A DNA stretch of 60,504 bases from a virus: the IMG/VR virus record IMGVR_UViG_3300023210_000036, positions 1-60,504 of that record; one strand, written 5' to 3'. A model generated the notes under the pieces. That model was given only the letters and a program-made list of their open reading frames with translations. It was not told the origin of the DNA and did no database searches. Positions within the stretch are counted from its first letter, which is position 1; each line of letters begins with the position of its first letter. Below are positions 10,901-20,692 of the stretch, piece by piece. A program made the position numbers and the translations under genes.

Positions 10901-13900
10901 GGACCTACCTCTACTCCTCCTTGTGCTACAGGTAAAGTATCTGCATCTGGTAAAGTCCCAGTATCTGATATAGTGTTTAACATTTGTAAAATGGACTCCT
11001 CAGAATAAAGTCTTTTTAAGTCTCTAAAAGCTTTAACTCTTGAAGTTGGCATATCATCATATGTAATTTCTTTATTAAATACATCAACCCCATTAACCTT
11101 CATATCTTTTCTTATTTCATTAAGTCTAGCTCTAACTTCAGTAGGGTCGGAATAATAGTTTCTAGTCCCTTCTTCTGGTGTATCACCATAACTTTCCCAA
11201 AAACTAAGAGTTTTTCCTATATCAAGAGTTGGATCAATAAGATTACCCATAAGGTCTATATCATTATTTGGTATTAGTCTTCCTTCAGGATCCATTCCTC
11301 TTGCATAAAATTGAACTATATCTGTTAAGAGAAAGTTATCAGCAGGTCTATCAATACTATGTGAGATTTCATGATCATACAAAGTAGGCGCTCTCCCCCC
11401 AGATTTTGGTTTTACATAAATCTTTCCTGTATCAGATTCTGAATATCCTGCTATACCGCTAAGGGCCTTTTCAGAATAATATTGATTGGGGTCATTAGAT
11501 ATATATAATGGTGCATCTTGTAATTCGTTAAAATTACTAATTCTCCCACGTTGTACATCTCCAGCTCTATTCCACCATTCACTACCCCCACTATTATTTA
11601 ACATCTCTAAATATCTTGGGCTATTCATCCATTTACCTGCAAAATCTTTTGCTGAATCAAGATTCTTTTGATTGGCATTTTGCAATGCCTCATCCTCATG
11701 CATTATTACATTTCCATCTAGCCCGCTTACATAATCTAGACCTTTACCTATTTGTGCTTGTGGTAACTGTTCACCACCATCACGTTCATTTGCTAATACA
11801 GCCCCTACACCTGCTGCTGGAAACATCCATGCATTTTCTAATATGGGTCTTACAGCATCTTTCCATCCTTTACTTCCCGGTTTTAATATATTTCCAGCAT
11901 CATCTCCTAAGTTTCTAAAAAGATCATCAACACCAAATTTATTTTGACCATTAATAACATCATCTGAAAATTTAGATAATAAATCATCAGTTACTTTTCC
12001 ATAATTATATCCATATTTTGAAACTAGATTTTCAATAGCCATAATATGCCTTGCATTTTGTTCCATTGGATCAGATAAATATTCAAATCTGTTTCCATAA
12101 CCAGACATTGGTGTATTTTTTAATTCAGAGTTTATGGGCGTTGTCATATGCCGTTGCCCTTTATGAAATCCGCTGCTTATGTCTTCCATTGAAACAGCTT
12201 TCTGTTTTAACGCTTTTTGAATTGATTCTATACTTTCACCTTTAGCAAGTTTGCCTTTTGCTATATCATACATTGCATCAAGAAGTTCTGTATTACTACT
12301 TCCAAACTTTGTTTGAAATGCATGTAAAACTTCATGATCAAAAACGTCAAGATACGTATCAAGGTTAGGGCTATATCCAACTCCTGATCCGTCTGGTGTT
12401 TTTATTGTAATATTTTTTCCACTGTATATACCTTGAGTTTCTAGATCTTTATTAAATTTTACAACTATTTGATCAAAGGCATTTTCCATAGATTTTACAT
12501 CATCATTTATATATTTTGCAATATCTGCATCTGATGCGTTTTTAAATTTATCTGTTTCTCTTAACTGTGTACCTCTTCTTTTAATATATTCATCGCTATT
12601 TACCCATGCTTTTCTTTTTGTCACTACATCATCAAGTTGGGATCTTGTTAAATTTCCGGTTTCATTACGCCCCATCCTATAAGTTGCATTTTCTAAACCT
12701 TCAGTTGTAAATTCAGATACAGAAGGATTAAAGTAATCATCTACGTACTTTGCCCCGTCATCAATATACTTTGCTATATCATCAACATACTTTGGTAGTT
12801 TTTTAACTCCTGCCTTTAAGAATGCTCCTAGCTGAGCTTCTGGTAAACTTCCTCCATATTTAAGACCAAAACCTGCTGCTTCTCCTTCATCTGTTACGCG
12901 GATTTTAGTTTTAGGATTGCCAAAAAAATTTGTTTTATCTACTTGTGTAGCTAAAAGATTATCTTCCTTGTCATATATATTAAATTCTTGCTTTAATCTT
13001 TCTCTGTTACCGTTATTTACTGATTTAATATTCATATTAGAATACCCATCCTCATTAGTAACCGTGGTATCTTCCAAAAAAGTTTGCTTTAACTTTTCAT
13101 TACCATTGTTCTTTTTCTTAGAATTTACTTCATAAGAGCTAGTGCTATCAACATGAGAATCAGGAAGAACCCCTCCTCTTGGTGAAATTAGCCCTCCCGG
13201 ATACTGTGAGGAGAATGGTATTTCAGGTTGGTCAATGAGTGTTGCGGGTCTAGGAATTAAAGGTTGTATTGTTGTATTACCCTGGGCACCCGTATAATCA
13301 TAAGAGCCATTTGCAGGTATACCTGACCCATCAAACCCATATTGATCAATGGACACATTGGGTATAGTAGTTCCGTTAGGCCCAGCGGGTACTTTAGTGT
13401 TTCCAATTCCTGAACCATAAAAATCCCCAGTTATAGACGCTTCATCCCCCGGTTCTGTTCTTTCTCTATTTTGTACATCAGTTTCATTTTTTGTTTGTGA
13501 TTTTTTCCACCTCTCAGCCTCAATCTTAAAATCCGCAAGACTACCTTTGTTACCTGCAGCCAACCAGTTTTCGTAACCCACCTTCCAGTTTACACCACGC
13601 TTAGAATATTCAACATCACGGTTACCAGTTCTTTCGTCAATTATTGTTGTGGCACCTGTAGTTGGATTAACACTTCTGCTTATCTCAGCCCAATCTCCGT
13701 ATATAAATGGGTTTGCAGAAGTTTGATTTAACTCAAAACCCTCTTGAGCCCTTGGTAATGAACCACCTCGTCTCAGTTTCTTTTTCCAAGATCCTTCACC
13801 AAACTTAATAGCTGCTTCTTTATTAGTTCCAAAGTCTATTACCTCACCTCTTTTCAATGCTTCTTGATATACAGGTTCCCACGGTTCTTCTAAAGAGATT

Positions 13901-14349
13901 GACATATCTACCCATGTTCCATCTTCATTTTGAAATAATGTAGGAAAAGAAAACCAATTACCTTTACCGTCTGTTTCTGTTCTCATTATATGAGTAGACT
14001 CCCCAACTACATTACCTTCTTTATCATAATTTAATCTAACTCCCTTTCGTTTAGGGACTTCCCGACCTGCTTGAGCCATTGGTACTTCAAATACTTGATC
14101 ACCAGGAAATTGATAGTTATTACCCGGAGTCATTAATTTTCTATTACCTAAGTTATCAGTTCCTATTACCGGAAAGTCTACACCCTCCATGGTAATATTA
14201 CCTGAGTTAATAATATTGTATGGATTATTTACATCTGGACTATCTGCCTTGTACCCCTCTAAGGAATAAAAATCAGAAAAGTTTGTTATATATTCATTTG
14301 GGCCGCCCTTTAGACCAATGCTTTTTTTGTTATTTGAGTAATTTGCCAT
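7924..14349 (-). CDS. Multidomain envelope-degrading virion polyprotein, 2141 aa
   Basis: Probable virion-carried entry protein with several hydrolase-like modules. In order: 1-195 unknown; zincin-like module with HEVLH at 672-676 and SDPMEQNAR at 759-767; second zincin-like module with HEISH at 993-997 and SDPTEVRAR at 1067-1075; lysozyme-like module with candidate catalytic Glu1212 (FHESGAQQ) and GPGRGVFQFE after it; two peptidoglycan-binding half-repeats, each with DGxxGxRT (1533-1540, 1598-1605); Cys/His peptidase-like module with C1640/C1645, H1748 and H1765; second lysozyme-like module with Glu1873 (GVETGGG). C1640 and C1645 are the only cysteines, which favours a functional role. Copies of a GG-LP-AQ motif separate the modules (193-204, 497-508, 856-868, 1139-1145, 1353-1364; a short form at 91-95). 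The gene overlaps the muzzle stop (TAATG). Domain names rest on motifs only. Confidence 0.85.
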   Translation of the reverse strand: MANYSNNKKSIGLKGGPNEYITNFSDFYSLEGYKADSPDVNNPYNIINSGNITMEGVDFPVIGTDNLGNRKLMTPGNNYQFPGDQVFEVPMAQAGREVPKRKGVRLNYDKEGNVVGESTHIMRTETDGKGNWFSFPTLFQNEDGTWVDMSISLEEPWEPVYQEALKRGEVIDFGTNKEAAIKFGEGSWKKKLRRGGSLPRAQEGFELNQTSANPFIYGDWAEISRSVNPTTGATTIIDERTGNRDVEYSKRGVNWKVGYENWLAAGNKGSLADFKIEAERWKKSQTKNETDVQNRERTEPGDEASITGDFYGSGIGNTKVPAGPNGTTIPNVSIDQYGFDGSGIPANGSYDYTGAQGNTTIQPLIPRPATLIDQPEIPFSSQYPGGLISPRGGVLPDSHVDSTSSYEVNSKKKNNGNEKLKQTFLEDTTVTNEDGYSNMNIKSVNNGNRERLKQEFNIYDKEDNLLATQVDKTNFFGNPKTKIRVTDEGEAAGFGLKYGGSLPEAQLGAFLKAGVKKLPKYVDDIAKYIDDGAKYVDDYFNPSVSEFTTEGLENATYRMGRNETGNLTRSQLDDVVTKRKAWVNSDEYIKRRGTQLRETDKFKNASDADIAKYINDDVKSMENAFDQIVVKFNKDLETQGIYSGKNITIKTPDGSGVGYSPNLDTYLDVFDHEVLHAFQTKFGSSNTELLDAMYDIAKGKLAKGESIESIQKALKQKAVSMEDISSGFHKGQRHMTTPINSELKNTPMSGYGNRFEYLSDPMEQNARHIMAIENLVSKYGYNYGKVTDDLLSKFSDDVINGQNKFGVDDLFRNLGDDAGNILKPGSKGWKDAVRPILENAWMFPAAGVGAVLANERDGGEQLPQAQIGKGLDYVSGLDGNVIMHEDEALQNANQKNLDSAKDFAGKWMNSPRYLEMLNNSGGSEWWNRAGDVQRGRISNFNELQDAPLYISNDPNQYYSEKALSGIAGYSESDTGKIYVKPKSGGRAPTLYDHEISHSIDRPADNFLLTDIVQFYARGMDPEGRLIPNNDIDLMGNLIDPTLDIGKTLSFWESYGDTPEEGTRNYYSDPTEVRARLNEIRKDMKVNGVDVFNKEITYDDMPTSRVKAFRDLKRLYSEESILQMLNTISDTGTLPDADTLPVAQGGVEVGPKEAPEGYKWNGKSLVPNDWSEFHDEVDKSLLDFNNILAYVSESRGGTEEFWGNTADTVAFHESGAQQRMDRLAKQISQNEDGSLFDGPGRGVFQFEGPSLETAQTRYKNIARAKGFTLDPEIINATSADLLPMDKQYTLFFANLIESDATLSDYSDGKMEQVDLWLQGHKNIEKPGDRASFQESVDEAKKKGITGGYKSFKKRYGGSLPKAQDGSEFYPFDGGYESGNDPNPYPFPYGVPVDPDTDNDADIVEEEVDITQLSPLDINLLQPPIISIQDGTNLNSPILTDHLGRDINDLSPEDLEAFHQELNFNYEQDQRDQELIDQEYIDPNQIAGFVTNANQRGQNYERGFEDFTERSAEDVQLMQGDLLERGYDIGPTGADGIYGQRTHDAYSSMIADAGLEESAISRYDKKYNPETYTEVKAIQTKLIEKGFLPEITEAGKSNIDGKFGERTKMALLDYNTSKAEEEEDVEGLIFDTIPTTLEDERCAAGMCQILELNDIETEAIGVKYKDAWDLLESMKHVGNSAVQFNIYDDSLFDNVDENTSISELKNLTAKAKRKHQTTASNYKVGDIVGIYWPGSDHHLETLNSETHNTHSGFVSSIDENGTPIITHNVGGTIRNVPYNEVATAWISRPNENIKLTATYAEQIDPDDIALSQTDSALIDNFENKIERSLTDEERKIVSNIMQRANYNSKHIPEILNSSIDQEWLNAAIFGITGVETGGGINAPRTRDDLSVTRALAHMWENTKDADISLGVGKTKYNSLDNFARNYFEINSPADLADDNKAVDAVSYMLVKNYELFKNYAQQYPTLGLAEEDVRNMTLLSYNQGVSKLLTTGRNDENTRNSEEELAALRELYEGSMADISSTNYSRIPGGESLYDAALVLGYETPSEKYISKTNRYITEVYGGSDEYNDMLLATNITNSNTPPVLAKGGEYGVFKNYVNGDYNNTPRDKSSEKVFDKLNRRHYKEAKALGMSPSNYIMSHLVG

Positions 14350-17300
14350 TATCTAAGGGATGTAAGTAATTTAGTATTATTTAATCTTAATAACATCTTT
14401 CTATTATCAGAATCCATTTTACGCAATATTACATTAGTGAAGTAGTGTCTAAACTTTTTATGTTGTAATGGGGATTTTAAATAGTTTAAATTAATAAAGT
14501 TTAAATTTTTAATATACCCATTAGGTTCAGTATCCCATATAGGTTGCTCAACATTGGTAAATTCTCCTCTATCATTTGTAATATCCCAAAATTGATTAAA
14601 TCTATATTTCTGTTCTACTTTAGAACATAAGATATTAATATTGTTTCCATTAATTATAGGATAGGTTAATTCTAAAATGGGGTTATTAAATGGAGTGGGA
14701 GTTAATTGCAATAACCCTGATACCTGCTCATTATTGTAGATGACCGATTGATCAAAATTAAAGTTTAGATCTTCCCATTTATCATCACCGCACAAAAACC
14801 CAGGATCATTTTTATATACATATGCTTCCATCTGATATTCCATACTTCGTACAGTGTTGACTGTTTGCCCTGTATTAGCCACTAATTCTATTTCCCATGG
14901 ATATTGTATATTATAAAAATTAGCATAACTATCACATCTAGCATTATGTCTCCATAGTGTACCCGCATTATAGTTGGCGGGCACAGAATCATAATAAAAA
15001 TAATTGCATAATGGAGGATCAGGATTAACCCAATTAGGGTCCCCTATAGCAAATAATCCTGGTGCAGAATCTGGGCAAGTTCCAGTTACTGTTGTTGTTG
15101 AATTAGGAATAGTAGATTCAGGACAACCGCATATAACTTGTCTACATATGGGGGGTCTTTCATATTTGCATGGACCATCCTCATCGGTGTATAAATTTGT
15201 TAATTGGTTTGGGTATACTAATGTATAACCAGTGGGACACGCACATGCAATGGGTTCAGAACAGACACCACTTGCTATTTCTTCTGCTGCAGCATCTATT
15301 CCAGCGCTTACGTTAGCACTCATTGTAAGCTGGTATGGACCCGGTGTTCCTGTACTTGTATCATATGTAGTGTTAGAAATATTATTCATTACTACAGCAC
15401 TTGGGGGAGTGCTGGATGTTGCACCACAATATATTGCATATATTTCTTGTTTACGCTGATCAACAGCTATATTAGCAGGTGAACTTTGTAAATTATTTTC
15501 AGCCCACTCACCTGTATTTTGAGCTTGGGGTGTACCTGCTGTTGCATTTGGAGTTTGAAATTTATTTACATTGTTTTCTGCTAGTCCATTTGTTCCATCT
15601 GTTACAACAATTAAAATTTGCTTAAAAGATGCATTTTCTTGTCTAGTTGGATATTGAGATGCAAAACTTGAATTTGCTTTATCATTTAATTGTGCTAAAC
15701 CACCTTGCCCTGATGTTGGACTTGCTGTACCAATTGCCGCCACCACACTAGTGGTGCCACCAGCCCATGCGCCAGTATACCAATTGCATGCCTCTTCTGG
15801 TAAAACTGTATTAGTCATTGATTTATTACCAGGTTGCATCCATCTTACACCACTACCAGACCACCCTTGAAATCCAACTTGCATAGTTCCTGCAGACATT
15901 GCCCCACTAATTGATGTATTATTTAAAAATACATGTAACCAACGTAATTGAGCTGATGCACGGGTTACCATTGGTGCTGCTATAGAACCAGTAACACAAT
16001 TAATAGTCGGAATACCTGTACTTCCTGACCAATCCATTGCAATTACAATATCTAATTTGCAATTTTCTCCTCCACCAGTTATTGTAGAAACTATATCACT
16101 TACATCTATGGTTGCGTTTGCTGTTGTATTTACGGCTTGTTCACATAATCCAGTATCAGGATTAAAATTATATCCCGGAGGACACAGAGGTGTATCCGTA
16201 AGTATAGTCTTAGTAGTAAAAAAGTGATTTATACTTGGTATAGAAAATTCAGGATGCCAATCATGAAAAGATATCCATGCTTTAGCTTTTGGATCATAAC
16301 TAATAGTCCAAGATGCGTCATCAAAATAAATAGGGTCTCCTAAAATTATAGGAATCTTTCCATGAGCTGTCTCTAACATAAAGCCTGTTAAAGCACCGTA
16401 TGTTATCATATCAATCCATTCACTCTTTACTCTATAATCCTTCTTCATAAAGTAGGCAATGTCATCATTCGGATCATATATAGATTGACATCCCACACCT
16501 ACTACCGCATTATCTGATAATTTAGAATATTCTAATTCGGGGTACTGCTTAATTAATTGTGATGGTAGATACTTATTAAACCACCACTTCATTCCTTTAT
16601 TAGATATAGGATCTAAACCTTGACCAGCATAATGGAAAATCTTTCCTTGTGCTTGCGAGATATAAAATATTCCCATTGGTGTATTCATAACTCCTCTTAA
16701 ACTTTCACATGAACCATATTCATTTGAAAGATCTGAGTTAGTTATATTCTGAAAGGGTTGGCTAAACAATCCTCCATCACCTATAGTTATTTTAGTATCT
16801 AATCCTGTTTTAAGAGTATCTAAACCCTGAAACATTTGTGGAGATAAGTACGGGAAAAATACTATTGCTCCACTTTTATTAATAGGTTTAATAATACTTA
16901 CTTTATTTTTAAAGTCTTTATAATTAAAATTTAAGAAAACTCTCCAGTAATCTTTTTTAGATTCATGTTGTGCCTGTAGCGAATATATAAGTCTTTTAGG
17001 ACGACTGACATAACAGTTGGCTGCTACATAAGGATCATAATATCTGGGCTGTACTTGTCCAAATGAAGTTATTTGACTTGTTAATTTAGAAGGACTTAAT
17101 GATTCATCATACTTATAAAAGTTATCTATTTTTTCTATTTGAGCATGAAATAATTCTGTTAAATCATTATACTCATATATATTATATATTCTTTTTGCTG
17201 CTGTATCTTCCCAATCTCTATGAGCTAAATTTATTTCTGACTCAACAAAGAAATCTAAAATACCATTTGAATGACTATACATATACGCATATCTCATTGC

Positions 17301-20300
17301 AAATGCAGGATTAGGATCACTACTATTAAATACAGTACCTATAGAAAAGCCTCCGCAACTTTGACTACCCCTATCTAAATAAAATAAATCATTGGGAAAC
17401 ATGGAGTTTAATGCTCCTGTACTTAGAATACCAAACGAAGCAATTTTAGTAGCTAATTCAGTCATATCAAATCTTAGAGAATTTAACCAAAATCTTGGAT
17501 AGGGTATATTTACATGATTTGAATAGTCATAAGTAAACTCATCTGGCTGACCCAGTAAATACTGAGAAAAAATAGGCATTATTACTTTTTCAGTATACCT
17601 ATTAATAAATATATCTCCTGCAAAAATTGCACCCGATGAATTCATGAGTTCATCTGGTTTAGTAGGATCTAAATAATTTACACAACCCCTCATAGGTATT
17701 TGTTTTATACCATCAAGTTGTCCGTATTGATTATCAAAATTAAATTTAAGTGCTCCATAATAAGCAGAAATAGGTTGTTTTTTAGATATAGAAGGGTCTA
17801 ATAGATAATTGGCAGAATAAGGAGTTGTTGTTCCATTTGCATTTACATGACCTCCTACAGTAAATCTTGATGTATCTTGTTGAGAAGGTTCATCAATTGG
17901 AGTATCTAATGATACAGCAACTGTACTTGGTCTAAATAAATTATTAATTTTATATTTTCCGCTATCAAAAGATTGAAAAGATTGGCCTATATAGTTTGAG
18001 TCACGATTTTTAATTCTCCATAATCCTGTGTTTCTTTTCCTAAAATCAGTAAACTGACCAGTTGAATTATATTTTAGTACAAAATCTCTCTTCTCAATTA
18101 AATTATATAATAAATCTATTATCTCATTACCTCCAATTGCAATATTTGTTGATGTAGATAATATACTTAAACCAGCTTTTAATAGGGTGGGTAATTGTGA
18201 AAAGCTTGTTGTTTGATTATTAACAATTGTAAATTCACCAGAATGTGTAGCTGGAGAAGCAACATATCCACTGTTTGCAATACCCGAATAATATCCGTCT
18301 AAAAGCCCTAGAGCAAGACCACCCCCCCATAAATCTGCTAAAGCGGCAGCATTATCCGCATTATCATATATATTTATAGCTGCTTGCATAGTTGCTGCTC
18401 CTGCAGCTGCTCCTGCAGCATCTGATACATAATTAGCACCCACAGCTCCGGCACTCGCCCCTATTCCAGCAACAAAAGAGCCAAAGTACCAATCACTTGC
18501 TCCTTTTATTCCATAGCCACCTGAAGTTTGAGTACTTCCCGATTCACCCCTAACTTGTTTTATAGCATAACCTACACCAATAGCTGCAGCAATTATAGCA
18601 GAACCAGATCTTAATAATTTAAATTGAGGGTGATCTTCAGATGCTTTAAATGATCCAGTTTGATATCCGCTTAAATCACCATAAATTCTTGTTTCATAAG
18701 CATTTAGAAATGGTTTAGTAAACATTAAATCAGGAGAAGAAAAAGTAAATGCTTCTTTTGAATAACCCGTTTGTACTCCATCAACAATACCAAAAAATCC
18801 TAAAGGTTTAAAGTTATTTATAGATTGAGCTAAATTATTACATCCTTCTGTTCTATTTAATTCAACATCATCATCATCATCAAATGTTCCGTCATGAAAA
18901 TACATGTCAGGTCTTAAATCATTATAGGGATAGTTGGGATATAATCCTTGCACTGATCCTCCTATTAAATTTTCTGAATCTGGAACAGTATATTTTCTCA
19001 TATTTCTAAATAGCCCTTTTGCTAAAATAGATTTTGCACCACCTCTTGATCCTCTTAAGATTTCATACCCAACAACATTAGTGATATATGTTCCATCGTT
19101 ATTTGTTGGTTGACCTATATTTGTAAATTCAACACCTAGAAGATTTATTGAATCCCCACTGGTAGTACTTATATGTAATGCTGAATTGGGTCCAAAACCA
19201 CCTCCATCTTCTGCAGGCATCTTATGGTGTCTAATAGGTTTACCACATAAATCCCCCCATATATCAGGTCTATTAATAGGATATTTTTCTGTAGATTCCC
19301 AATAACCCATCTTTCCTTTTGCAATTATAGAACTTCCATCAGGTTGTGTAAGGTTTGGCTCTGAGGTTATTACTCCAGTATTATATACTTTAAATAATGG
19401 GTCTCCACCAGGCTCTATAACATTTGCTCCCCAAATAATTTCATTCTCCATTGTCATATTACCATTATCTTCTTGGAAAAGCTCTGCTTCTCTGCCGGGT
19501 ATATGATATGAACTTGATCTTTCTCCTGTATTATATATCCACCTTATGAAAAAGGCGTATTGTTCATCTCTTAAAAACCCCAACTTATTTCCTCCTAAGT
19601 GATAGTATTCTGAAGATATTTGGTTAACAACGAAATTTGTTTTAATATTATTTGCAATAGGCTGATAATTAAAATCAAACTGTTCTACAGGTCCTTGTCT
19701 AAGAAGCCAATCATTAACAACATACATTGCTTCTGATTTTTCATATGCAGGACTTCTCTTGGGGATTACTTTTAAATCTACTGATACTAATGAATCATCT
19801 AAATAATCAATGTTAATGTCTTTACGTTGAGTACTGTATAACCCCACACGTTTAGCATATGTTTGCCCTTGATTCCTTACTAGTAGAGCAAGCTCAAAAT
19901 TTTCAAAATTTAAATCTAAATTTGAAATAGATATATTTAATGAGTTTTTTGTTCCTTCATGACTCCATAAAGTTTGTACATTTGAGATACCTATGTAGTC
20001 TGTTACCCGTTGTTCATTTTCTGTATATGCAATAAAGGCTTGATAAGAACCATTCATTAACATACCACCATCAATTGATTTAGTTAACTCAACACAAGGT
20101 GTGTCCACTAAAGGAGCCAATCTTATTTTTTCACAATTTAATTGTAATGGTTCAAAGTCACTATAGACTATGCAAGGATCTCCATCAGGTGAACTTATAT
20201 ATTGTATATATGGTATATCATCTATATTTAAACTTCTAGAAGGATTATTGGAATCATCCCAGTATACTTGCCATGTACAATCAAAGTTTTCTTTTGCAGC

Positions 20301-20675
20301 ACCAGTAATAAGAAATTCTTTATTAAACGCTAAACATGTGTCATTAACTAAAGTAGTATACTTACACTCACTATCATCAAACCTTCCTATTTCTGAACTA
20401 AAATTATCAGTGGAAAATATTATCCACTCATCACCATATCTATGTATGGCACCAATAACTGTGTAGGGTATAACCCCGCATTGTAAATTAGCAGGTTCAT
20501 TACCTATTACACCCATATCACCATCATTGGAATTATTGGCAGCATTACGTGCATGCCACCAACTTTGATTTGGTTCCATAGCTTGCGTAATATCCTTATT
20601 CATTCCTTTTATGAACGAATTAGTAACTACAGAGGTTGTGCCCTTTTGGTTATTTGGTGCTTTTTGTTTTGCCAT
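14349..20675 (-). CDS. Muzzle-type tail protein with inserted vWA domain, 2108 aa
   Basis: Likely the large distal tail ('muzzle') protein of a crAss-like virion. The start matches the family pattern I know: SFIKGMNKDI then WWHARNAANNSNDGDMGVIGNE. The typical late block WISFHDWHPEFSIPSINHFF is at about 1467-1486. Right after it, residues about 1500-1835 hold a Cys-bounded insert (CPPGYNFNPDTGLC ... CPTGYTLVYP) containing a von Willebrand A domain: MIDAS DxSxS is D1548-W-S-G-S1552 and the later acidic site is D1693 (VVTDGTNG). Ala/Gly-rich segments at 690-770 could be hydrophobic hairpins. There are many cysteines throughout, unlike the cargo proteins downstream. The gene is preceded by two ring/connector-type genes, as expected for this family. 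The vWA domain could bind a host surface ligand or metal; that is inference. Confidence 0.85.
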   Translation of the reverse strand: MAKQKAPNNQKGTTSVVTNSFIKGMNKDITQAMEPNQSWWHARNAANNSNDGDMGVIGNEPANLQCGVIPYTVIGAIHRYGDEWIIFSTDNFSSEIGRFDDSECKYTTLVNDTCLAFNKEFLITGAAKENFDCTWQVYWDDSNNPSRSLNIDDIPYIQYISSPDGDPCIVYSDFEPLQLNCEKIRLAPLVDTPCVELTKSIDGGMLMNGSYQAFIAYTENEQRVTDYIGISNVQTLWSHEGTKNSLNISISNLDLNFENFELALLVRNQGQTYAKRVGLYSTQRKDINIDYLDDSLVSVDLKVIPKRSPAYEKSEAMYVVNDWLLRQGPVEQFDFNYQPIANNIKTNFVVNQISSEYYHLGGNKLGFLRDEQYAFFIRWIYNTGERSSSYHIPGREAELFQEDNGNMTMENEIIWGANVIEPGGDPLFKVYNTGVITSEPNLTQPDGSSIIAKGKMGYWESTEKYPINRPDIWGDLCGKPIRHHKMPAEDGGGFGPNSALHISTTSGDSINLLGVEFTNIGQPTNNDGTYITNVVGYEILRGSRGGAKSILAKGLFRNMRKYTVPDSENLIGGSVQGLYPNYPYNDLRPDMYFHDGTFDDDDDVELNRTEGCNNLAQSINNFKPLGFFGIVDGVQTGYSKEAFTFSSPDLMFTKPFLNAYETRIYGDLSGYQTGSFKASEDHPQFKLLRSGSAIIAAAIGVGYAIKQVRGESGSTQTSGGYGIKGASDWYFGSFVAGIGASAGAVGANYVSDAAGAAAGAATMQAAINIYDNADNAAALADLWGGGLALGLLDGYYSGIANSGYVASPATHSGEFTIVNNQTTSFSQLPTLLKAGLSILSTSTNIAIGGNEIIDLLYNLIEKRDFVLKYNSTGQFTDFRKRNTGLWRIKNRDSNYIGQSFQSFDSGKYKINNLFRPSTVAVSLDTPIDEPSQQDTSRFTVGGHVNANGTTTPYSANYLLDPSISKKQPISAYYGALKFNFDNQYGQLDGIKQIPMRGCVNYLDPTKPDELMNSSGAIFAGDIFINRYTEKVIMPIFSQYLLGQPDEFTYDYSNHVNIPYPRFWLNSLRFDMTELATKIASFGILSTGALNSMFPNDLFYLDRGSQSCGGFSIGTVFNSSDPNPAFAMRYAYMYSHSNGILDFFVESEINLAHRDWEDTAAKRIYNIYEYNDLTELFHAQIEKIDNFYKYDESLSPSKLTSQITSFGQVQPRYYDPYVAANCYVSRPKRLIYSLQAQHESKKDYWRVFLNFNYKDFKNKVSIIKPINKSGAIVFFPYLSPQMFQGLDTLKTGLDTKITIGDGGLFSQPFQNITNSDLSNEYGSCESLRGVMNTPMGIFYISQAQGKIFHYAGQGLDPISNKGMKWWFNKYLPSQLIKQYPELEYSKLSDNAVVGVGCQSIYDPNDDIAYFMKKDYRVKSEWIDMITYGALTGFMLETAHGKIPIILGDPIYFDDASWTISYDPKAKAWISFHDWHPEFSIPSINHFFTTKTILTDTPLCPPGYNFNPDTGLCEQAVNTTANATIDVSDIVSTITGGGENCKLDIVIAMDWSGSTGIPTINCVTGSIAAPMVTRASAQLRWLHVFLNNTSISGAMSAGTMQVGFQGWSGSGVRWMQPGNKSMTNTVLPEEACNWYTGAWAGGTTSVVAAIGTASPTSGQGGLAQLNDKANSSFASQYPTRQENASFKQILIVVTDGTNGLAENNVNKFQTPNATAGTPQAQNTGEWAENNLQSSPANIAVDQRKQEIYAIYCGATSSTPPSAVVMNNISNTTYDTSTGTPGPYQLTMSANVSAGIDAAAEEIASGVCSEPIACACPTGYTLVYPNQLTNLYTDEDGPCKYERPPICRQVICGCPESTIPNSTTTVTGTCPDSAPGLFAIGDPNWVNPDPPLCNYFYYDSVPANYNAGTLWRHNARCDSYANFYNIQYPWEIELVANTGQTVNTVRSMEYQMEAYVYKNDPGFLCGDDKWEDLNFNFDQSVIYNNEQVSGLLQLTPTPFNNPILELTYPIINGNNINILCSKVEQKYRFNQFWDITNDRGEFTNVEQPIWDTEPNGYIKNLNFINLNYLKSPLQHKKFRHYFTNVILRKMDSDNRKMLLRLNNTKLLTSLR

Positions 20676-20692
20676 AGTAGCTTACTTCTTTA

